Assembly: GCA_965215025.1 (NCBI GenBank)
Contig: CBDCCV010000001.1
Location: forward strand, 620,001-684,000
Length of the DNA stretch: 64,000 bases
From: CBDCCV01 sp965215025
GTDB taxonomy: Bacteria > Bacteroidota > Rhodothermia > Rhodothermales > Salinibacteraceae
Reading direction: 5' to 3'
In this document: piece after piece, positions 58,408 to 64,000 of the stretch
Layout: every line of letters begins with the position of its first letter
How positions within the stretch are numbered: position 1 is the first letter of the stretch
The notes under the pieces: generated by a model
Database searches by the model: none
The model's input: the letters and a program-made list of their open reading frames with translations, nothing else
What the model was told of the DNA's origin: nothing
Program-made: the position numbers and the translations under genes

Positions 58408-58408
58408 C

Positions 58409-59152
58409 TCAGTCAAGCTTGACCGGCTCGCCGTCCATCTTGAGCGTGGTGTAGACGGTCTCGACGTCGTCGAGGTCTTCCATCGCGTCGATGAGGCGGA
58501 GGACGGCTTGCGCCTCGTCCTCGCCCAGGGTGACGGCGGTGACGGGCAGGCGCACGAGGTCGGCCTCCTTGGGCTTGAGGCCGGCTTGGCGCAACGCCGT
58601 CCGCACGGCGTCGAACGCCTCCACGGGCGTCGTCACCACGAAGAGGCCGTCTTCCTCGTGCAAGTCTTCCGCGCCCGCCTCAACGACGATCTCGAACAGC
58701 TCCAGCTCATCGTGCGCGGCGGCGTCAAGAAGGAGGCGGCCCTTGCGGTCGAAGAGGTAGGCTACTGAGCCGTCCTTGCCCAGGCTGCCGCCGTGCTTGT
58801 TAAAGAGGTGCCGGAGGTCGGCCACCGTGCGGTTGTTGTTGTTCGTCATGGCCTCGACGAAGACGGCCACGCCGTGCGCAGCGTAGCCCTCGTAGGTGGC
58901 CGGCTCGTAGTTCTCGCCTTCGAGTTCACCCGTGCCGCGCTTGACGGCGCGCTCGATGGTGTCCTTGGGCATGTTCTCCGCCTCGGCGCGCTCGATGGCG
59001 TTCGCCAGCGTGGCGTTCATCGAAGGGTCGCCGCCGCCCTCGCGCGCCGCCGTGGCGATCTCGCGCGCCATCCGCGCCCAGATCTTCGAGCGCTTCTTGT
59101 CCTCGGCGCTTTTCTGCCGCTTGATCTTCGACCATTTGTTGTGGCCTGCCAT
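58409..59152 (-). CDS. YebC/PmpR family transcription/translation regulator
   Basis: A 247-residue protein. MAGHNKWSKIKRQKSAEDKK is the diagnostic N-terminus, followed by the domain 2-3 region GGDPSMNATLANAIERAEAE and NMPKDTIERAVKRGTGELEG. The later NRTVADLRHLFNKHGGSLGK and VAYLFDRKG complete the match. Members act as DNA-binding regulators or as ribosome-associated factors easing stalls at proline stretches. Adjacent to ruvC on the same strand. Confidence 0.95.
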   Translation of the reverse strand: MAGHNKWSKIKRQKSAEDKKRSKIWARMAREIATAAREGGGDPSMNATLANAIERAEAENMPKDTIERAVKRGTGELEGENYEPATYEGYAAHGVAVFVEAMTNNNNRTVADLRHLFNKHGGSLGKDGSVAYLFDRKGRLLLDAAAHDELELFEIVVEAGAEDLHEEDGLFVVTTPVEAFDAVRTALRQAGLKPKEADLVRLPVTAVTLGEDEAQAVLRLIDAMEDLDDVETVYTTLKMDGEPVKLD

Positions 59153-59207
59153 AACGCTTTTCGTCTTCTGGTTTTCTGTTCCGTGTGCGCATCCGAAGAT
59201 GTGAAGA

Positions 59208-60128
59208 TCATTTACGCCCTGCGGGCGGATTTCGGTCCGCTCCAGTGAAGACGCCCTCGCGCTCGCAACGGCGAAGGAAGCTGAAGGCGAGCCGGTTGGT
59301 CGTTTCGGGCCGCTCGCGCGGGACGAGGTGGCCGCAACCGGGGAGGACGTGCGCCTCGGCGTGCGGCATGACGCGGGCGGCGGCGCGGATGTGGCGCGAC
59401 GGCAGCATCCAGTCCTTCTCGCCGTGGAGGAAGAGCGCGGGCATCCGCAGCCGGTGGACCCGGCCGGCGAGGCAGGTGCGCAGGCGGCGCGGCCGGAGTT
59501 CGTGGCGCATCCACCGTCCGAACGCCCTCAGCGCGTGCGGGTGCTGCAGGCCGGCGTAGGCATCGGCGACGAGCTCGCCCGTAATGCGCCGGGCGTCGCG
59601 CACGGCCAGCGGCAGCGCGGCGCGCACGGCCAGCGGGTGCGTCCGCAAAAGATGCCGCGTCACGGCGAAGATGCCCGGCACGCGGCTCAGGAGGTAGGCG
59701 GCCTCGTGCAGCGGCGCGCGCGGCTGCAAGCCGTACGCGCCGGAAAGGACGAGGGCCTGCACGCGCTCCGGGGAGCGGCGCGCGAAGCCGAGCGCCACGG
59801 CCCCGCTCATGGACGAGGCCAGCAACGCGGCGCGCGGCACCTCCACCGCGTCCAAGAAGTCTTCCACGAAGCGGACGTAGTAGGCCGTGGTGTAGGGGAG
59901 GTCCGGCGCGGCGCTGTCGCCGTAGCCGGGCAGATCGGGCGAGAGGACGCGGTAGCGCGCGGGCAGCGCCTCCATGAGCGACTTCCACGTGAGCGCGGAG
60001 GAGTCGAGCATCCCGCCGGGCAAGAGCACGAGCACCGGCCCGCTCCCGCGCCGATGTTGGTAGTGCACGCGCACGCCGCCCGCCTCGGTCCATCGGCTCT
60101 GGATGCGCGGGTCTTGGATGTGGAGCAT
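59208..60128 (-). CDS. Alpha/beta hydrolase
   Basis: A 306-residue hydrolase. VLVLLPGGMLDSSALTWKSL is the oxyanion region, LLASSMSGAVALGFARR the nucleophile elbow (SxSxSG form with Ser in SMSG), FLHGEKDWMLP the acid loop and PGCGHLVPRERP the His loop. A 2-hydroxy-muconate hydrolase or lipase-like group is likely. It is upstream of yebC, 55 bases away, and divergent from the GWxTD gene. Substrate unknown. Confidence 0.88.
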   Translation of the reverse strand: MLHIQDPRIQSRWTEAGGVRVHYQHRRGSGPVLVLLPGGMLDSSALTWKSLMEALPARYRVLSPDLPGYGDSAAPDLPYTTAYYVRFVEDFLDAVEVPRAALLASSMSGAVALGFARRSPERVQALVLSGAYGLQPRAPLHEAAYLLSRVPGIFAVTRHLLRTHPLAVRAALPLAVRDARRITGELVADAYAGLQHPHALRAFGRWMRHELRPRRLRTCLAGRVHRLRMPALFLHGEKDWMLPSRHIRAAARVMPHAEAHVLPGCGHLVPRERPETTNRLAFSFLRRCEREGVFTGADRNPPAGRK

Positions 60129-60147
60129 GGCGCTGCCGGGTTTTGCG

Positions 60148-60200
60148 TTTGACGGCTGAACGTTCGGTGTTTAGATGTTCAGCGCTTCAACGGTCAGCTG
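60148..60200. repeat. Imperfect palindrome of GCTGAACG/TTCAACGGTCA words
   Basis: TTTGACGGCTGAACGTTCGG on the left and TGTTCAGCGCTTCAACGGTC on the right are loose inverted copies. It lies in the divergent region between the hydrolase and the GWxTD gene. Confidence 0.45.
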
Positions 60201-60369
60201 CCTAAGCCGATTCCGCACCCGGCCGCCGCCGCACGCCCGGAGGCGGACGCCCCGTTTTCCTGCGCGAGGCGTTTTCCTGCGCGGGGCGCGGACCTGAACC
60301 CGGCGTCCGGCGGTATCACGTCTCGCCCTTCGCTCGAGCCTGTCTCGCCCGCCGCCTCGCTCGCGTCCG

Positions 60370-62604
60370 ATGCCCTCGCCGGGAAAGCTGATGGTCCGCC
60401 TCGCCCTCATCGCCGCGCTTTTTGCTTGGAGCTTCGCCCCGGTGGCGGAGGCCCTTGCGCAGGCCGCGCCGCTCGACACGACGGCGCTCGACACGACGGC
60501 GCTGCGTGCGGATGTGGAAGCCGGCATCGCTGCGCTCGAAGCCGAGCGGCCTGAAGAGGCGGCGGCGCTCCTCGCCCCCGTCGTTCGCGCCGCACCCGCC
60601 TTTCGGCTGGCCGAACGAGGGGCCGCGGCGTACTGGCTGGGTCAAGCCCACGCAGCGGCGGACCGTCCGGACGAAGCCTTTGCCGCTTGGGCCGCCGGCC
60701 AGGCCGCCCTTTCCGAAGCCGGCGCGTTCGACGCACGCCTAGCCGACGCCTTCATCCGTCAGGTTTTCGAGCGGCGCGACGTGGCCCGCTACCGCGCGGC
60801 GACGGAGGCGTACCTGCGCCTCCTCCGCCAGATCGACGCGCCCGGTGACGCCTCCACCGAGGCCGTTCTTGTGCAGCACCTCGAAGCGCTGGCGCTCGTG
60901 CTGCCCGAGGCCGTCCGCGCGGCGACGGGCCTCCGCCCGGAAGCGGACGATCCGGAAGCGGACGAGGCGTCAAGCTTGAAGCCCGGCGCCGGGGCGGCGC
61001 TCGTGGCGTGGTGGCGCCGGCAGGACCCCACGCCGGCCACGCGCGAGAACGAGCGCCTGGAAGAACACCTCCAGCGCTGGCTTTACGCGCAAGCGCACTA
61101 CGAGAAGGACGGCCGCCTCGACGCACGCGGCCAAGTCTACGTGCGCCTCGGCGCGCCGTACAAGAAAACGTCCGTTGACTTCGACGGCTACGGCTTCCGC
61201 CGCAAGGTGCTCAACCAGAACCCCACGCTCACGGCGTTCGGGTTCCGGCGGAACGAGTTCTGGGTCTACCCGCACGTAGATCATGCCGCGCACTACCTCT
61301 TCGTCCGCGAAAGGCGCGGGTGGTACGTCGAGGCCGAGCCGACGGACCTCGTCCCCTCGACGCTGCGGATGGGCTTCTCGTCCGGCTCGTCGCGCGGGCG
61401 GAGCAAGAGCGAGGCGTTCATCCGCTCGATGAACGAGGTGTACCGCCAGCTCGCCCTCTACCACATCGACTACGCCTCCGCCTACGAGGGCGCGGCGAGC
61501 TACGCCGACCTCCTGGACATGCAGGCGTTTGCGGGGCGCTCGTTCTCCCCCTCGGGCGAGTCGCCGGCCGTGGCGGCGCAGCGGCTCCTCTCGGAGAGCC
61601 GGACGGAGGCGTTCCAGAACGCGCGCCGCCGCCGCGAGAGCGTACCCGAGGTCTACGCCGGCCCCGTGGGCGAGGCCTCGCCGCTGCCCGTCGAGGTCCG
61701 CCTCGCCCGCTTTCTTCAGGCCGATGGCGCCACGCGCGCCGAGGTGTACTGGAGCGCCCCCGCCGCCGCGCTCCTGCCGCCGCGCGAGGTGCTCCGGCGC
61801 CTCGACCGCGAGGACGAAGGCTTCCCCGAGCGCTACTTCCTCGCCGTCGCCGTCACGCAGCAGCGCGGCCAGGCCGAGGCGCGCACCGTCGCCCGCAAGC
61901 GCCACCTCATCAGCGCCCCGCGCGAGGCGGAAGGCCTCCTCGCACCGCAGACGTACACGCTCCCGCCGGCCACGGCCCGCACCCGCATCGGCGTGCAGTG
62001 GGACGAGTACGCCGTCTACCCCGACGCGCCGGAGGCCGACGCCGGCGACGCGCCGGAGGCCGACGCCGGCGACGCGCCGCGCCTCGGCCCGCACCTCCGC
62101 CGCGCCACCTTCCACGCCGACTCGCTCGCGCCGCTCGTCCGCGACGAAAGCGTTTTGGAGATGAGTGACCTCAAGCCGCTCTTCCTCCACGACGAGCAGA
62201 AAACCGGCCCCGACGCCCTCGCCGAGGCACCGCCCTACCCGTTCGCGCACGTCACGCCGAGCACGCCGCTCGCCCTTTACTTCGAGGTCTACCACCTCGC
62301 CTTCGGCGCGGATGACGAGGCGCGCTACACCGTCGAGTACGACGTGGCGCGCCAGACGGAGCCGGGCGGCCTCGCGCGCCTCTTCCGTCGGGGCGAGGAG
62401 CAGCGCACGACCACGCGCACGGCCTACACCGCCCAGAGCCGCACCGCCCGCGAGCACATCCTCCTCGACCTCGACGCCGAGGAGCAGCGCGCTGGCACGC
62501 TCACCATCACCGTCCGCGTTACGGACGAGACGACGGGGCAAAGCGTAGAGCGCGCCATCTCTTTCGAGGTGGTGCCACCTGCGGAAGAGACGGCGGCGGA
62601 GTAG
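60370..62604 (+). CDS. GWxTD domain-containing secreted protein
   Basis: A 744-residue protein. A signal peptide (LMVRLALIAALFAWSFAPVA, ending EALAQ) leads. Residues about 30-200 are helical and TPR-like. The GWxTD region shows ALVAWWRRQDPTPATRENER, then VYVRLGAPYKKTSVDFDGYG and FWVYPHVDHAAHYLF. The rest is beta-rich. GWxTD proteins are characteristic of Bacteroidota/Rhodothermota and unstudied in function. Two tandem duplications are visible: a 15-base unit at 60475-60504 (LDTTALDTTAL) and a 24-base unit at 62023-62070 (DAPEADAG twice). These suggest replication slippage in non-conserved stretches. Confidence 0.9.
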   Translation: MPSPGKLMVRLALIAALFAWSFAPVAEALAQAAPLDTTALDTTALRADVEAGIAALEAERPEEAAALLAPVVRAAPAFRLAERGAAAYWLGQAHAAADRPDEAFAAWAAGQAALSEAGAFDARLADAFIRQVFERRDVARYRAATEAYLRLLRQIDAPGDASTEAVLVQHLEALALVLPEAVRAATGLRPEADDPEADEASSLKPGAGAALVAWWRRQDPTPATRENERLEEHLQRWLYAQAHYEKDGRLDARGQVYVRLGAPYKKTSVDFDGYGFRRKVLNQNPTLTAFGFRRNEFWVYPHVDHAAHYLFVRERRGWYVEAEPTDLVPSTLRMGFSSGSSRGRSKSEAFIRSMNEVYRQLALYHIDYASAYEGAASYADLLDMQAFAGRSFSPSGESPAVAAQRLLSESRTEAFQNARRRRESVPEVYAGPVGEASPLPVEVRLARFLQADGATRAEVYWSAPAAALLPPREVLRRLDREDEGFPERYFLAVAVTQQRGQAEARTVARKRHLISAPREAEGLLAPQTYTLPPATARTRIGVQWDEYAVYPDAPEADAGDAPEADAGDAPRLGPHLRRATFHADSLAPLVRDESVLEMSDLKPLFLHDEQKTGPDALAEAPPYPFAHVTPSTPLALYFEVYHLAFGADDEARYTVEYDVARQTEPGGLARLFRRGEEQRTTTRTAYTAQSRTAREHILLDLDAEEQRAGTLTITVRVTDETTGQSVERAISFEVVPPAEETAAE

Positions 62605-62610
62605 CGGCAG

Positions 62611-63093
62611 TTACACGTGACGAAAAACCCAGCCTTCTCTCCGAACGATATCGTACGGCTTCGTCCACTCGACGCCGCGGTCTTGGCACACGTGCGGAAT
62701 CTTGTACTTGCGAGGGTTGGTCGTGGCGTCTAACTGCTCTGTTGTTACTACAACGGCTTCTTCTACCGCGGCAACAGCTACCACGTACAAATCGGCATAG
62801 CTTTGTCCGATCCCGACCGTCCCGATCATGCTGGGATAATCGTTAACGAGCCTTGCGTAGTATTCCTCGGTAGCATCTGTCGCGGTACGGCAGAGCCTAT
62901 CTCTACGGTCACGGCACCACTCGTAGAGATCGTCGTCTTGCTCGGCCAATTCGTGCAGCACTTGCTCTGGAAAGCCGAGTTGCTCTTGCTCTGCGAGATC
63001 CTCGATGCCACCCCAGAATGTAGGATGCGTCTCGGGCTTGTACCAGAAATGCCATGCACTGATGAGCGCGCCGGTGTCAACGCAATAGATCAT
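62611..63093 (-). CDS. DUF4411 family PIN-like protein (toxin candidate)
   Basis: A 160-residue PIN-fold protein. MIYCVDTGALISAWHFWYKP has the first catalytic-type Asp, FPEQVLHELAEQDDDLYEWC the central Glu region, and QSYADLYVVAVAAVEEAVVV then VTTEQLDATTNP the C-terminal acidic residues; ending RKYKIPHVCQDRGVEW fits DUF4411. Members are predicted RNase toxins paired with HTH/ImmA-IrrE proteins. Its start overlaps the stop of that gene by four bases (63090-63093), so they are translationally coupled. Base composition is less GC-rich than the neighbours, suggesting recent acquisition. Confidence 0.88.
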   Translation of the reverse strand: MIYCVDTGALISAWHFWYKPETHPTFWGGIEDLAEQEQLGFPEQVLHELAEQDDDLYEWCRDRRDRLCRTATDATEEYYARLVNDYPSMIGTVGIGQSYADLYVVAVAAVEEAVVVTTEQLDATTNPRKYKIPHVCQDRGVEWTKPYDIVRREGWVFRHV

Positions 63094-64000
63094 TCCGCCT
63101 GGAAGCTGTGCGACGCGCCGACGACTCGCTCCTCGAACTCTCCGAGGTTCTTTATCTTTGTGCCCATGATGCGCGAGAGGTCCCGCGCGCCGAGGGCATC
63201 AGCATAGAAGCCGCGGAAGGCCAACGTTGGCAGCAGCGTGCCTAACCGGGCGAGCACGTTGTTGTAGAAGGAGCCTCCTCCCGCCTCTTCTTCCGAAGCG
63301 CGCCACGTATCGTACTCTTCTCTGAGCGCTTCGTACGTCCCCTGAACGACGAGGTCAAATGCACCGAGGCGGCGGATCATCACCGCCGGGCTGACGCGGT
63401 AGCGCCGGGCCAGAGCGCGCACCTCATCCCCTTTCCAAGCAGAAGGGCGGTTACGCTCCCTGACTTGTTGCAGGGAGAGCAGGTCGTCCTTCGGAACCAG
63501 CACAGCAGCAGCCAGACGGTTGCACCACCGCTCTTCTTCCTGTTCTGCTTCCAAAGGCGCGCTGCCGTGCAGCACATCGCTCCCGAGCAGGACATGTGCA
63601 AGCTCGTGCATCAGCGTAAAGATGCGCCCGCGCACGCTGTCTTTCGCGTTGAAAGCGGTGATGGGCAGCGGGCGCTCGGCAATGGCAAACCCTCGCGCTT
63701 CAGCGAGTTCCACGCCCGACATCTGGAAGGAGAGCACGCCCGTTCGCTCAAGGGCTGTGCGCCATGATTTCAACGCCTCACGGTCGTTTCTCCAATGCAC
63801 CTGCTCGCCTACGCCCACGTCCAGCATTCCACGAACGTAGGCTCCTGCCTCTTCCGGATCGTCATTCAGAGTGAGGCGGAGGGGCAGTTCCGGTGGTTCT
63901 TCGTCGAGACGCTCGTACAGTTCAAGTGCTATCTCGCGTCGGCGCACGCACTCCTGCACCTCCAGCGCGAGCAGGTGCGAGTCGGCTTCCGGAGACGCAC
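63090..64000 (-). CDS. ImmA/IrrE family metallo-endopeptidase, 5' partial
   Basis: The frame is open to the right window edge, so the N-terminus (usually an XRE-type HTH) is missing. The first visible residues are ASPEADSHLLALEVQECVRR. The zinc site is FTLMHELAHVLLGSD (HExxH), followed by EEERWCNRLAAAVLVP (third ligand Glu), the standard IrrE/ImmA layout. The C-terminal part after ARRYRVSPAVMIRRLGAFDL is a helical extension. Such proteins cleave or bind regulatory partners and often act as antitoxins next to PIN-type genes, as here with DUF4411. Confidence 0.9.
   Translation of the reverse strand, partial: ASPEADSHLLALEVQECVRRREIALELYERLDEEPPELPLRLTLNDDPEEAGAYVRGMLDVGVGEQVHWRNDREALKSWRTALERTGVLSFQMSGVELAEARGFAIAERPLPITAFNAKDSVRGRIFTLMHELAHVLLGSDVLHGSAPLEAEQEEERWCNRLAAAVLVPKDDLLSLQQVRERNRPSAWKGDEVRALARRYRVSPAVMIRRLGAFDLVVQGTYEALREEYDTWRASEEEAGGGSFYNNVLARLGTLLPTLAFRGFYADALGARDLSRIMGTKIKNLGEFEERVVGASHSFQAE

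Overview
The window is GC-rich bacterial DNA, densely coded on both strands, and fits a member of the Rhodothermota (the Salinibacter/Rhodothermus side of the Bacteroidota-related lineages). Supporting this are a GWxTD-domain secreted protein, two TonB-dependent receptors with N-terminal CarboxypepD_reg-like domains, a DUF2480 protein, a DUF4290-like protein, a single-domain ArsA ATPase with an HSP20-like tail, and few recognisable Shine-Dalgarno sequences. The species cannot be named from the sequence alone. No insertion sequence, phage or CRISPR array was found.

Layout. 1-5654: a partial PfpI-type protein, two tandem GT4 glycosyltransferases and a KtrB-KtrA potassium uptake pair. 5710-9787: a signalling island with two response regulators (one with a TPR-like tail, one fused to two UspA-like domains) divergent from a HAMP-PAS histidine kinase. 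9812-14672: a YheT-type hydrolase, an MNT-HEPN module, ArsA and HMG-CoA reductase. 14691-19622: a membrane protein, a DUF99 protein, an AI-2E-family exporter and a UbiB/ABC1 kinase. 19781-22462: a decayed DUF433/DUF5615 toxin-antitoxin pair, a patatin lipase, a phasin and PhaR. 22625-25815: a GbsR/MarR regulator and a TonB receptor joined by matching palindromic operators. 25873-32116: a plus-strand run of SDR, KAS III-like enzyme, sodium symporter, acyl-CoA ligase and hydrolase. 32122-40934: a long minus-strand run (sulfatase, oxidoreductases, DUF2480, cysteine desulfurase, a nucleotidyltransferase pair, a FecA-like receptor).

41079-48256: an acetyltransferase, a parvulin-type lipoprotein, tRNA-Glu(CTC) with a strong terminator, and a glycosyltransferase cluster of one plus-strand and three minus-strand genes. 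48467-51422: proteostasis genes: trigger factor and ClpP in one unit, facing a ClpP-like protein that has lost its catalytic Ser and His. 51610-56700: a large peptidase/beta-propeller/beta-barrel protein and a collagen-like lipoprotein with two DUF7282-like repeats. 56937-60128: small proteins, RuvC, YebC and a hydrolase. 60370-62604: the GWxTD protein. 62611-64000: an overlapping ImmA/IrrE-DUF4411 pair cut by the window edge.

The intergenic regions carry at least four 28-29 nt palindromes of one architecture (19662, 26639, 30991, 38347) and several longer imperfect palindromes made of iterated short words. The most unusual items are the degenerate ClpP paralogue, the operator-linked GbsR/TonB unit, the response regulator-UspA fusion, the KAS III-like enzyme without the usual His/Asn, and the DUF7282-like lipoprotein.
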